This document shows, in pieces, positions 47,264 to 58,731 of a DNA stretch of 64,000 nt. Source of the DNA: Solanum dulcamara (lineage: Eukaryota; Streptophyta; Magnoliopsida; Solanales; Solanaceae); contig NC_077240.1 in assembly GCF_947179165.1 (NCBI RefSeq), forward strand, positions 78,132,001-78,196,000, given 5' to 3'. The notes beneath the pieces were generated by a model that did no database searches, was not told where the DNA came from, and saw only the letters and a list, made by a program, of their open reading frames with translations. The position numbers were made by a program, and so were the translations under genes. Position 1 is the first letter of the stretch. Each line of letters opens with the position of its first letter.

Positions 47264-47317
47264 ATGATTATACAACCAATACTACTTTTACAAGAGTCTA
47301 CACCTTATATAGCTTAA
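47264..47317 (+). promoter_or_regulatory. 17-codon upstream ORF
   Basis: ATG at 47264, stop TAA at 47315-47317, encoding MIIQPILLLQESTPYIA. It ends 70 nt before the SMXL3-like ATG. It is only relevant if transcription starts upstream of 47264. Confidence 0.4.
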
Positions 47318-47387
47318 CTAACCCTAGCTCCAACAAATTTGCCAACTTTCTTCTTCATTTTTAATTTTCTTGATCAAGTAATTGAAG

Positions 47388-50300
47388 ATGAGGAGTGGTG
47401 GTTGCACAGTGCAACAAACTCTAACATCAGAGGCAGCAAGTGTAGTAAAACAAGCTGTTGTGCTAGCTAAACGTCGTGGTCATGTCCAAGTGACACCTCT
47501 CCATGTAGCAAACACCCTACTTTCTTCTTCTTCTGGCTTGCTTAGAACAGCATGCCTCCAATCTCAAACTCAATCTCAATCTCATCCCCTCCGTTGTAAA
47601 GCCCTTGAACTTTGCTTCAACGTGGCCCTCAATCGACTTCCTACATCATCATCTTCTTCTAGTAGCCCCATGCTACTAGGTCATCATCACTATCGGAATC
47701 AGAATCAGAGTCAGAATCAACATCCTTCCATTTCTAACGCGCTTGTAGCCGCCTTTAAGCGTGCTCAAGCTCATCAAAGGAGAGGATCAATAGTAGAGAA
47801 TCAACAACAACAACAACAACCTATTTTAGGTGTGAAGATAGATCTTGAACAACTCATCATTTCCATCTTGGATGATCCTAGTGTGAGTAGGGTCATGAGA
47901 GAAGCTGGATTTTCAAGTACTCAAGTCAAAACCAATGTTGAACAAGCTATAATTTCACTAGATCTCATATGTACTACTTCTCAAAATCCTTCTCCTTCAA
48001 GTAACTTCAAAGAAAACAACAACAACCATATATTCCTTCAAAGTGATGGATTAGTAAAGGCAAGTTGCAACAAAGTAAGTAGTGCTACTAATTCTTTTTC
48101 AAATCATGTTAAAGATGAGGATGTGATGAGTGTAGTGGAAAGTCTAATGAACAAAAGGAGGAAAAGTATAGTGATAGTTGGTGAATGTATTGGTACCTTA
48201 GAAGGGGTGATTAAAGGAGTGATGGATAAAGTTGACAATATTAATAATGGAGATAATTGTTTTACTATTGATCAATCATTGAAAGAAATTAAGCTCATAA
48301 GTGTTCCTCTTTCAACTTTTGCTAATATCACAAGAGAAGAAGTTGACCAAAGAATTGGAGAGTTGACTTGTCATGTGAAAAGTCTAGTAACCAAAGGGGT
48401 TGTTTTATACTTGGGAGACCTCAAGTGGATTACTGATTATAGGGCTAATAATACTCATAATAATTCAAGAAATGGATTACATGGGAAATTTGGGTATTAT
48501 TGTCCTGTGGAACACATAGTCATGGAACTTGGGAGATTGGTTTGTAGTATTGGTGAAAATGGAAAAATTTGGCTTGTGGGAATTGCAACATTTCAAACTT
48601 ACATGAGATGCAGAAGTGGTCATAATTCATTGGAATCCATTTGGGGCCTGCATCCTATTACTTTTCCTCCTGGAAGTTTGGGCCTTAGTCTCAATTCTGA
48701 CAGGTAAGATAAAACTGTTTAATTTCTATGCACTGTTGATATATAGATTTTCTTGATATCAGGTTAAGTTGGCTTATACAATATGCAATTTTTTTGACAC
48801 TATGAAAATGCTGGAATTAGTTATGAAATTGAATAGTCCGTGGTTAAATAATTTTTTTTTATAATCTCAACTATATATGTTTTGTTGTTTAGCAATAAAA
48901 GTTGAGTGTTGCTAATTTCCACTTTTTCGTAGGGTTCATAATGAGCCTGAAATGATAATACGTATGAAAAATAGATAATAACCTGCTACAATCGATTAAA
49001 TTGACATGACGGTATACAAATTCTTCAAACTATTACTTGTATTACGTATGTCCAAATAAAATAGTTACTATATTTAAAATGAGTTCATTTTTTCCTTATT
49101 TTGTTTTTATTGAATTTGATCGTTAGATTAATTGGAGGTAATATCTTTTTTTTAATCTAAAGTATCCTATACATCTTGTGCTAAAAATGTTACATGAAAG
49201 AAGTATCCTATACATCTTGTGATAAAATTCTACATGAAAGAGAAACTAGAAAAAGTATATTAATTACCCTTTTTATATTTATATTTATATTAATTTTTCT
49301 CAAAAGCATTACTTCTTAATCCTTCTTTTACCTTTATTCTTCTTCTTCTTCTTCTTCTCATTCTAGGTAATTTGTTGTTTTGACCATTCACTTTTCCCTT
49401 TTTCTTTCTTTTTCCTCCACTTTCATTATGGTCGGTTATCTCTTTATTTCCCTCAAAATATGAGAAAGTAAAGTATATAAAAAAAAATCAAGCATTTACA
49501 CTGTGTAATTAATATAGAAGAGCAATTTCTATCACCAACAAATATTCGTCACTAATTTTATTTAGCGATGACTATCAAAAATCTCTGTTAGTTATGAGCT
49601 ATTTAGCGACAGATCAACGGCTAATTTCATGGCTAATTCTTTTTTTTTCTAAGTAGTGACTATTGTTTTTATCAACTTGTTAATTTTTTCAATGTTTTAT
49701 TTTATTTTTTCTATTTATATATCAGTGATACACAACTTGAACTTAGAAGCAAGGCAACAGAAAATGGATCTTGTGGGATGATTCTTGATAGTGTGGATGA
49801 TGATGATCATGAGAATCAATTGACTTGTTGTGGTGATTGCTCTTCCATGTTCAAGATAGAAGCATTAAGCTTACAACAAAACAATGCTTCTAACATTGAA
49901 TCTTCAACATTGTCCTCATCAAGTTTACCTCCATGGCTTAAAGATGAAAGGCGAAGACTTAATAGTAATCATCATCATGATCAACATCAGGTTATTTACC
50001 TTACTAGCTAGATTCAAATCTTGATTTATCTTTAGCCCCCCCCCCCCCCCCCTCCCAATCTTTGCTTTTTATCTCGAAAACTTGACTTGAAATTTTTGTT
50101 TTCGTTCAGAAGGGTGTGTCAGTTGAACAACTTTGGAAAAAGTGGAATTCAATATGCAACTCGTCTCATAAGAAAACCAAGACGTTTGAAAGAAGTTTAA
50201 CCTTTCCTACTTCAACATCGCCTTCTTCAATATTCAATTCACCATTTCTTGATCCAGAAGAACAAACATGGAGGGGAGAAAATGATACTAAACTCGGACC

Positions 50301-51192
50301 AAGTTTGAGAATCTACATTCCTGAGCATAGTGATAGTGACCCTAGAAACACATTTTCTTCAAATAATCCAAATTGTACTCCTAATTCCACTTCCTCAAGT
50401 GATCAAATCATGGAGATGGAATACTACATTTCAATGTTTAAGGAGTTCAATTTGGAAAACTTGAACATTCTTTCCAATGCATTGGAGGAGAAAATACCAT
50501 GGCAAAAAGAGGCCATCATAGAAATTTCAAAGACAATATTGCAATGTAGGTCAAGAATGATAAAAAGAACTAATGGTGAAGCCAAAGAAGAAACTTGGTT
50601 ATTTTTCCAAGGCCATGATGTTCAAGCAAAGGAAAAAATTGCAAGGGAATTGGCTAAGGTTGTGTTTGGTTCTTATTCAAGATTCACATCAATTGCTTTG
50701 AGTTGTTTTTCCTCCATAAAGTTGGATTATTACAAAAGGTTGCGAGATGAACAAAGTTGTAGCTACATTGAGAGATTTGCACAAGCAGTGTGTTCAAATC
50801 CACACCGCGTTTTCTTCGTGGAGGATGTAGAACAAGTGGACTATTGTTCTCAAAGGGGGATCAAGAAGGCAATTGAAAGAGGGAAAATTACAAATTCAAG
50901 TGGTGAAGAAGTGAGTCTAAGTGATGCAATTATCATTTTAAGTTGTGATCATGAGAGTTTTATTAGTTCTAGGTCATCAAGAGGTGTTTCTCCTAATTGT
51001 GATGGATTAGACAACGAGGAAATTAAAGGGGCAAATGCAACAATGGAGGAAACTAGAAGTATTAGTACTAATTGTGTTTCTTTGGATTTAAACATCTCCA
51101 TTGATGATGATGAAACTAGTAATACTGTTGATGATATTAGACTTACTGAAAGTGTTGATAGATGCATTATGTTTAGAATTCAAGAAATGTAA
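47388..51192 (+). CDS. SMXL3: SMAX1-LIKE 3-type protein, three exons
   Basis: A Clp-ATPase-like nuclear co-repressor. Exons 47388-48703, 49726-49990 and 50110-51192 join in frame (phase 2, then 0) at CAG|GT...CAG sites, giving 887 aa; Arabidopsis SMXL3 is about 815. The start MRSGGCTVQQ is the conserved family N-terminus. Domains: double Clp-N repeat (about residues 9-190, with VTPLHVANTLL and DDPSVSRVMREAGF), a degenerate first ATPase-like region (IVIVGECIGT, about 260-270), a second degenerate one (WLFFQGHDVQAKEKIA, about 690-705; FFVEDVEQVDY, about 761) and an EAR motif LDLNI at 852-856 that should recruit TOPLESS. The RGKT degron of SMXL6/7/8/D53 is not present, as in the SMXL3/4/5 clade, so strigolactone- or karrikin-driven turnover is not expected. 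In Arabidopsis this clade promotes phloem formation. SMXL4/5 is the main alternative; overall wording fits SMXL3 better. Confidence 0.92.
48704..49725 (+). other. Intron 1 of the SMXL3-like gene
   Basis: 1,022 nt, donor CAG|GTAAG and acceptor TATCAG|T. It splits a Ser codon (AG|T), and the joined frame reads NSD-SDTQLEL. It contains a CT-rich TTC microsatellite (49338-49358) and a CACTA-type remnant. Confidence 0.88.
49540..49658 (-). mobile_element. CACTA-type transposon end in intron 1
   Basis: The reverse complement starts CACTACTTAGAAAAAAAA and continues with subterminal GCGACAGAT/TAGCGATG-like repeats (ATTAGCC, TAGCGA, TTAGTGACGA). This is the pattern of Solanaceae CACTA-family ends. 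The opposite end was not found, so it is a fragment or single-ended remnant. Confidence 0.6.
49991..50109 (+). other. Intron 2 of the SMXL3-like gene, with C17 tract
   Basis: 119 nt, donor CAG|GTTATT and acceptor TTCGTTCAG|AAG. It lies between codons. A run of 17 C (50036-50052) sits in the middle of this short intron. A shifted acceptor after the next AAG is possible and would drop one Lys. Confidence 0.85.
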
Positions 51193-51344
51193 GGAGAACA
51201 AACTAAACACCTTATGTATCATGATTATGTGATGAGAAAATTTTCCTTATCCTGTGACTTTTCTTTGTATCTTTTCAATATTTAGATATTTAGAATACCA
51301 TGATATTTGAGTAGTTATAAAAGAAATCATATCATTGAGAATTA

Positions 51345-51350
51345 AATAAA
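51345..51350 (+). terminator. Candidate polyadenylation signal AATAAA
   Basis: The canonical hexamer lies about 155 nt after the stop codon of the SMXL3-like gene. Plant signals are loose, so this is only a candidate. Confidence 0.3.
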
Positions 51351-51484
51351 ATATTTAAAGTTATATTATTTCTAAATAGAAAAAAAGTCATTCGTTTTAG
51401 AACATATGAAAAAGAAAATAGCATCACATATAGTTTAACAAATGGATAAAAGTATATTAATACAACTTAATGTGCATCATTACA

Positions 51485-51775
51485 TTATAGTGGCAGAGCA
51501 GTTATGCTGCTTGTATTGTTCCAGGAGGAGGGGTAGGGGGAGTTAATGTACCTATTACAGATATTCGAATTAATTGGTGACACTTTTAACCTAATAAAAA
51601 TAGTTGTTACTTTGTCATCTTCTAATTTCTTCAACACAAACAAGGGTGGAATATACTTCACACTGCAAAAAGTAGTTAACTTGTTGCAATCTAGATCCCT
51701 TCTTAGACAGCACCTCTTTGAAACTATGCAGCATGAAGGCGGTTTTCCTAACCGGTGGATCAATTCCCTGTAATC
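51485..51775 (-). other. Unidentified GC-richer segment, possible exon remnant
   Basis: This patch is less AT-rich than its surroundings and has overlapping open frames on both strands. A minus-strand frame opening next to an AG (GGAATTGATCCACC...) reads DPPVRKTAFMLHSFKEVLS and then QQVNYFLQCEVYSTL, which looks protein-like. I do not recognise the family. It could be a captured exon, a pseudogene or chance. Confidence 0.25.
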
Positions 51776-53473
51776 AGTTAATTAATATAAGCAAATAACA
51801 ATATGATCTTTTTTTTAGAAAGTCAAATATTTCGAATCAACAAATTAAAATGTAGTCTAAATTGCATCTTGGCTGGAGAATCATGTTAACATAGTTGGTT
51901 GATCATTTAACTTTTAGCTTATCGGTGAGGATTCTAGTTTCGATCATGTAATTCCTAAAATGTTTCTTCTTTCCCTCCTTCCTCGAGACATTTTAAAAAA
52001 AAATATCTATATACTACTGGAATATTAAAAAGGGCATTTTAAAAAAAATATATTGAAAAATACTTAAATATTTCTTTATTGCAAGAAAAACCTTGTTCAA
52101 TCCTTAATAAAGTTGTTAAACCTATAAAGATAAAAGGACTACATTTAGAATCTTACAAGAACATAATTATTGTGTCCTAGCTTTCTCATTTATACTCCTA
52201 TTAAGTAAGAAAATCAACACAAAAATTAAAGAGAAAGAACATGAAATTTTGAACAAATAAAAAGGAAAAAGCCAAAGGTGAAAACATCTTTTGCTTTTGG
52301 TCTGTAAAATCAGATTTCCCAGAAAAAAAATGCCATAGAGAGAAAAAATTGTGTTCTAATAAAGTTTTTTCCTACTCCTTTCTCTTTTCATGAATCCATA
52401 ATAGGGAAAAGACTAAAAAAAATAATAGAAAAATTAAGGTAATTTCACTAATAATGGTTCAACCTTTTATTTTATTGTATAAATATATTATTTTTTTGTA
52501 ATAAGAAAATCACAAAAATGGAAAACACAATTGCTGGAAGTGCCTTCCCTAAAAAATAAGCCCTCTAAAATGTATATCCAAATTAATCGATTTTCTTGTG
52601 AATATCGAACTTTGAATGAGAAAAAAAAAAGGACAAGCACTACTTTTCATGCTATATATGTTTTGGAGAAGAGTAACATTTTTTCTCACTTTGATTTTTT
52701 GTTAAACTCAACATTCTTATCTTCAAAAAGCATAACTTAAAAAGTTTTAAAAGAATAATAGTGGGTTATTCCCGAAAATTATAATAATAAATCTTAATTG
52801 ATTTGATTTTTTTAAAAAAAGTTGATCCTATAATGAAAAAGTTGAAGAAAAAAAAAGTAAAATATTATGAAGAACATCGATAAGAATCTCTTTCTTTTAA
52901 ACCTTAAAGATGATCTTTAATTTAACTTTAGAATAATCAAAAGCAATTATCTTCATCACTTTAAATAATTTAATTGAAAATTAAACTTATAAATAATAAT
53001 AAGAGTGGAAACGTCCCTTAGTATCCAACTTTCGAAAAAGCTCTAGAATTTCAAAGAAGAATCACATCTTTTTTAATAAAAAATTAAAGCCAAAAAATTT
53101 TAAAAATATATATTTATATTATATTAAAGCGTTCGAATTTGAATACTCATCAAAATGAATATATCCAAATTAATATATCTAAATATTAAGAGTTATTTGA
53201 TATATGGATACTACATGTAATTAAGGCTGCTGTTTTTTTTTTTAATATCTGAACATATGAAGAATAGTTGTATATATCAACTTCAAATATACATGTTTGA
53301 AATTAGGCTTTGGCAAGCCAATTTTTTTAAAATTTTGTTTTACATGTTATTTCATTTACTTCATTTATCGTATTATAAATAGTGGTTACTTTTCCTTTTT
53401 TTAAAAAAAAATAATATTTTCTATAGGATTTTTTTCCGATTGTATTTTTTTTGTGTGTTGATTTAATATATTT
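51776..53473. other. AT-rich intergenic DNA
   Basis: No genes. Near 51,890-51,970 a TTAGCTTATCGGTGAGGATT stretch with a following TTTCGATC resembles a tRNA-like SINE fragment, but it is too diverged to assign. Confidence 0.4.
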
Positions 53474-53560
53474 TACTTGAGCTGAGAGTCTATTAAAAAT
53501 AACCTATCTAGCTTCACAAGTTACGAATAAAATTGCGTACACATCACTCTATTAACTAAC
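53474..53560 (+). mobile_element. TTG-tailed SINE, 3'-truncated copy
   Basis: TTGAGCTGAGAGTCTATTAA, AACCTATCTAGCTTCACAAG, then AAATTGCGTACACATCACTC match the first two thirds of the SINE family in order. The tail is missing. Confidence 0.6.
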
Positions 53561-54664
53561 AAGTTTCTATTCTAGACAAAATTAATTCTCAAGAAGAAGT
53601 GAATTTAAGTACATTAGGTGAATCTCAATTCAGAACGAAATAGGAAATTGTAAACTTAAATGGTGAAAACAAAAATGTCATTAATAAAATTATATTGTAC
53701 TTTACATTAGTTTTATTGACATGTGATAGCTAAAGTGTTTGGAATCTAACATTTTTCCTTCAAAAAGATGAAAGAAAAACTAACCAAGGAAGTAAAGAAG
53801 ATCCTCCACCAAACATACATATGAACTAAACTCTAAAAAGCATTAATGCAGAAAGTGGACAGCCCTTTTAATAACACCTAAAAAGTTATTAACTTTTAAC
53901 CTTTTCTTATCTCAAATGAACTTTCATATAAAGCACCTTTTTTGGTGTCTTTAACAACCTCACCTTTTCCCAGTCTTCTATCAAATGCTCCCTAAGCGCC
54001 ACACTAAAAATATTTATCTTATATTATTTGATTATTTATTAAATTAATATAGAATTAATTTATTTTTTTTATTTTTATAATTAATATGACCTTTTAAATG
54101 TAAACAATTCTCAATACTAACTATTTCTATACTCTATGTATATTACATTCATATAAACAAAGGATAAAATAGTAAAATCTTTCAATGTATTAATAATTTA
54201 TTAATCATCGTGTAAAGTTGAAAATGTCTATTTAATATGGGACGGAAAGAATATATATTACCATAATTATATATAGTTCTTTGGACTTTTAAATCGTGTA
54301 GTCTTAAATAAAGCATATATTAAATGTGTTAAAATATATTATTTTTCTAATCTTAAATATGATAAATGAAAAATTAGAATTAAAAAAATGTTAAAAAGTA
54401 AAAAAAAAAAGCATTTTTAAAAAATTGACTTAAAAAAATAAGACAAATAAATTGAAGTGAGAAAAGTGATATATCAGATATGTGAACCTAGAAAAACTTT
54501 CTTCCTTATTAATTATATGAATTATATGTGGTGAAAATGGAAGCACGTGTGATTTCAGAATTGAATTTGGACACATGGTACGCATAATTACATATACTTT
54601 TTCAATTCATAATACAATTTCATTTGGATCATTTATGTACATTTATCTCTCTACAAAAGTTAAT
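53561..54664. other. AT-rich intergenic DNA, possible Stowaway end near 54,240
   Basis: The text AATATGGGACGGAAAGAATA at about 54,234 resembles the right terminal repeat of Stowaway MITEs. No left partner was found. Confidence 0.35.
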
Positions 54665-54822
54665 CACTAAAAAAAACGGAATTTAGATATAAACTTTCAT
54701 AGTTAAATTGTTTATAGCTTATAAAATTTTATGATAATTCATTGCTAAATAAATTAGCAACGAATTTTACTGTTTAAATAAACAAAATTGGTATGTCGCT
54801 AATTTTTGTTCTTTTAATAGTG
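54665..54822. mobile_element. CACTA-type MITE, 158 bp
   Basis: It starts CACTAAAAAAAACGGAATT and ends CTTTTAATAGTG (reverse complement CACTATTAAAAG). It is flanked by the 3-bp duplication AAT (54662-54664 and 54823-54825). A 3-bp duplication and CACTA ends define the superfamily. Subterminal TTAGCAACGAA and GTCGCTAA repeats support it. Confidence 0.75.
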
Positions 54823-55054
54823 AATTAACCACAAATCTATGAAACGGGTAATGACTAATTGGCTAATAATCTCTTGTTGCTTTTATATTGATTAAACACT
54901 TGCTATTTATGAATAAGTCTTTTGATTTATTTATTTCATTAATTAATCTTGTTTTGTACCTATTCCAAATGGAATATTTATATATAATAAAAAGGAAAGA
55001 CAGTATTAAATATTTGTCTAAATATGAAATTAGTGATACATGCATATGGTTAGT

Positions 55055-55707
55055 ACTGCTTATCGGACGGATTGAGCGGATAATTTTACTTAAAAGTTTG
55101 GTCTATCGGATATCAATTTTTAAATTTACTAATCCGCTAGCCAATCTATAAGATATTGGTTGGTTCGGTAACGGATTAGCAATTATCTGACAATTATCAG
55201 GTGGTATATCGACTAACTTCTAATTAATTTCTATGGCACATTTTTTTCAATGAACGCACCTTATAAAAGAGATGACTTCTTTTCACTATTTTAAATGCAG
55301 TGAGTCGGGGCTTCTTTATGCCTATACCTCTTTTAAATTTTAGTGTTTTTTTGAGTTTGCTGACTTGCTCTCTATTCTTGAAGGCAAAATATATAATTAT
55401 AGAAAAGTAAATAAGTTTTCCTGGCTTTAGCCTTTCGGAGTTAGGACTAACAAAGGAAAAATATATAATCACTCTTATATATTATGGTAAAATATTAAAT
55501 AAGACTAATATACCTAAAATAAAAATGTAAGTATGACAATTCTTAAAGGGTTAACAGTTTACCCGATAAGAAAATTGAATAAGCCGCCTCCACACCAATA
55601 AGCCTTTAATTATAAAATTTTAATTTGTTCCCCAACCGTTTATTCAATAACCCAATACTAATAAATTAATTTTATAGTTGGCTTATCGGTTACTGTTTGA
55701 CACCCTA
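55055..55707. mobile_element. Unclassified insertion with 12-bp direct flanks
   Basis: CATATGGTTAGT occurs at 55043-55054 and 55708-55719, flanking 653 bp. The right end reads, in reverse, GTAGGGTGTCAAACAGTAAC. Segments rich in TTATCGG and GGTTCGG occur at both sides, and a different repeat (about 55,226-55,480, GTGAGTCGGGGCTTC) lies in the middle and may be nested. No coding. Confidence 0.55.
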
Positions 55708-55973
55708 CATATGGTTAGTGGACCCTAATTAATTTGGAAATCAAACAAAGCCACTTTTTAAATTTTTAATTTCCCTAAAAGATGATAAAGATGATGAATT
55801 ATTGGGTTTTGAAACTTCTATATGAAGCCTTTATGGAATATTTAAACATAATCATTATTGCTAAATCTTTCTGCACTTTGGGTTTCTTCTTTTTCAGTTA
55901 ATGAGTTTTCTTTTTTAATATTTATGAATCTGTTCACCTTTATAACTTTAGAAATATTATCAATCAAGTAAAA

Positions 55974-56228
55974 TGGTTGTCCACTTAAAATGGTGGATAG
56001 TCCATTTATTTTTTAACTGGGTAAATTGTCCACTAATAGTTTCCTCCACTTATAAATATGGCTATAAATATAGCCTTAAACTTTAATGTAAAAATACACA
56101 AAACACATAAAAGAAGAGAATTATTATTACTCTCTCTATATTACTACTCTCTCTATTAATACTTTCTATATACATATTCTCTTGTTCTTCTTCCTTTATA
56201 AAATTGTCAAGTTAGTTAATTTATAACA
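55974..56228 (+). repeat. Probable 5' LTR of the copia element
   Basis: About 255 bp from a TGG/TGT start to ATAACA at 56228. It has a TATAAATATGGCTATAAATA promoter stretch near 56,050-56,070 and pyrimidine-rich sequence beyond. It is followed at once by a CGTTATCAGCACG primer-binding-like sequence and, 114 nt later, the gag start. The left end is uncertain because no 3' LTR survives for comparison. Confidence 0.55.
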
Positions 56229-56411
56229 CGTTATCAGCACGAATCTCTAATTTTTCAGAAAATAAACTTCTATATCAGGTATATCTACTAAAGAAATTTA
56301 ATTTTTAAGTTATCTTTGTTACTTTCAAATTAATTTTCATCATGTCAAACTTGTCAAAATTGGAATTTGTGGCACTTGATATTTCTGGTAAAAATTATTT
56401 GTCATGGGTAC

Positions 56412-56416
56412 TTGAT
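56412..56416 (+). repeat. 5-bp target duplication TTGAT (left)
   Basis: TTGAT directly precedes the solo LTR and recurs at 58727-58731. It lies in a conserved gag codon pair, so the pre-insertion reading frame is known exactly. Confidence 0.92.
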
Positions 56417-57167
56417 TGTCACGACCCGAATCCGGGTGTGATGGCACTCATCTCAACCCACAGAGATAAGGCAGCCTAGTACCCAACGAAAAGAAGATGC
56501 GGAAGAAAAAGAAAAGAATCAAAATTTAACTTAAGCGAAAACACGTAAAAGAAACTCAACATCCCCCAAGATTGATTGTCACGTGTACAAGCCACTAATT
56601 TATTATCGAAGTACGAAAAGAAATACAGTCACAATGTCTTTGTCTCTAGAATAGGACTAAAACATAAGAAAAGAGCAAGAGGTGTCCGCTAGATAGATGT
56701 AACAGCTACCTCGACACTCGGAATGATAGCCTCGGATGTAGTAGAAAATGCTAGAAGATCAAGCAGGTCCGGGCTCACAACCTACACAAGTGTGGAAGCA
56801 AGGGGTGAGTACCAAACAACACGGTACTCAGCAAGTGGATAACTAAAACTAAGCAAAACTTAATAGATACAAGTACTCCTGTCCTCCCAACCGAACCTCC
56901 TTAACTACAACCTGCATAAAATCAGTCCAACTCTACACTTGTACAATAACAACAGTAATACAGTCCACAAATACTCATCAATAGTATCGTCAATGAATCA
57001 TACCAAGTCAAGTTCAGCACACACAGAGCAATATAGGGATAAACACAAATTCACAAATATCAAAAAGGTGCAGTGCAATGCAATGAAATGATGCATGTCT
57101 GTCCTATCGGTACACATCCGCTGAATCACAGTCCGGAACTCATGGGGGACATTTCTGTCCATGTAAC

Positions 57168-57335
57168 CTGCCACAGAGCGTGTGGCCCGTCCCCTCAATA
57201 TAAATATCTTGCCACGGAGCGTGTGGCCCGACCCCTTTATTTCGTAATACCTGCCACGGAGCGTGTGGCCCGACCCCTTTATTTTATAATACCTGCCACG
57301 GAGCGTGTGGCCCGACCCCTTTTGTTTCATATCAT
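57168..57335 (+). repeat. About 42-bp tandem repeat, four copies, inside LTR copy B
   Basis: Same unit as 2571-2737, with the core GGAGCGTGTGGCCCGACCCC. Copy number is four in both elements, so the array predates their separation. Confidence 0.9.
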
Positions 57336-58389
57336 TTTCAATCTCAACATAATATGTCAGAACCAATGCAATCAATTCATGTTCATATAATTCACGATAA
57401 TAATATGACAACAACCATAATTTTTCCTATCTCACATCAACATAGTCATATCACATGTCCAAAATAAATCCACAATCATAACATATCAATTCCACCAATA
57501 CATGACATCAGATCACCATTTTATACCCCTCATCTTCATTTTTAAAGGCCAATCATATAGTCAATAACTCAGTCCAATTCTCATTACTCCCTAGTAAACA
57601 TGACACGGAAAATACAAGCATCTATAAGCGTAAACTGAGGTTTAGAAATTCACTTGCCTTAATTAATCAAGCAATTACTCTGGTACTTGAGCCTTTCCTT
57701 TTCGTTGGGCCTCCAAATAAGTATAATCTAATCAAATAAATAACCACAATAAGATCTTTGAGACTAATAATACCCATATTACTATATGTTTAGCCTAGAT
57801 CCAAAAACTCACCCAAATCTATACTTTATTCCCTAAATCTCAAGCCTACGGTTAAGTTTCAATTTCTCCAAATACATAAAATCTAATGGTGTTCATATAA
57901 TATAATACACCAAATATTTAATTAGCTATACAAATATGTCAAAACTTAAATTATAATGTGATAACCAAAAACAAGTAAAAAAAATATGAAGCCCATATTA
58001 CCATTAGTCGTGCGTTACTGCACAAAATAAAAGGGTTGCCAAATTGATCCAATCCTATCATGCAATGTACAGGGATTTAGTATGTAAATTTTTGTATTAG
58101 CAATATGCAATTATTACTCATCATTGCAAAATTGTTACATTCTTCATTCCTTACCCCAAAAATTCAACATAAACAGAAACCATTTTTTTTTTGCACTTTA
58201 ACATTAGTTTACCTCATAGACAATCCCACTAATCTATATTCAACCTATCTATACTATTAATGTAACCAAGAAAAATTGACGTAAAAGTATCACCTGACTT
58301 CTATTTGTAACGGCGCCGACGAGTAAGTCCTACTGACCTAATTTCTTCCCCTCTTCTTCTCGTTACATCTGATGGCATTAAGCCATCAG

Positions 58390-58391
<2 letters not shown>

Positions 58392-58452
<61 letters not shown>

Positions 58453-58470
58453 TTATTTATTTATTTATTT
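58392..58470 (+). repeat. (AT)n then (ATTT)n microsatellite
   Basis: About 57 bp of AT followed by ATTT units, next to the CATCTGATGGCATTAAGCCA palindrome. The same site in copy A (about 3,797-3,820) has only a short, interrupted AT run, so this is a local expansion. Confidence 0.92.
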
Positions 58471-58731
58471 CCAAACTAATTATGTATTAAAAATGACAAC
58501 CCTACTTACCTATTTTGTTACATATAAGAAAAGTGGTATAGAATTTTAATTAAATTAATCATTTAGCCCATCAATTAAATTAATTATATAAAAACACCCC
58601 TCAATAAATAACCGCAGTTATTGAATAGTCCAAATTTATAATTTATTATTATTATTTTATTTTTTTGGAGAGTATTTTATGGAAGAGAGATGACTCATTC
58701 TCAAAATGTTCAAATGGGTCATTACATTGAT

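Larger units (their letters stand above)
56417..58726 (+). mobile_element. Solo LTR-like element (TGTCACGACC family), copy B, inside copia gag
   Basis: 2,310 bp from TGTCACGACCCG to GGGTCATTACA, flanked by TTGAT on both sides. It lacks polyprotein, primer-binding site and second LTR. It shares most of its length with copy A at 1822-4092, including the 42-bp satellite and the CATCTGATGGCATTAAGCCA palindrome. This copy keeps the canonical CA end that copy A has lost. Confidence 0.92.

Noticed and set aside
47382..47387. Start two codons upstream (TTG) for the SMXL3-like protein
   Set aside because: TTG is not a normal plant start. The ATG at 47388 gives the conserved family N-terminus.
56222..56245. 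Standard initiator-Met primer-binding site for the copia element
   Set aside because: The sequence is CGTTATCAGCACG, which shares only TATCAG with the usual TGGTATCAGAGC. I list it only as primer-binding-like.
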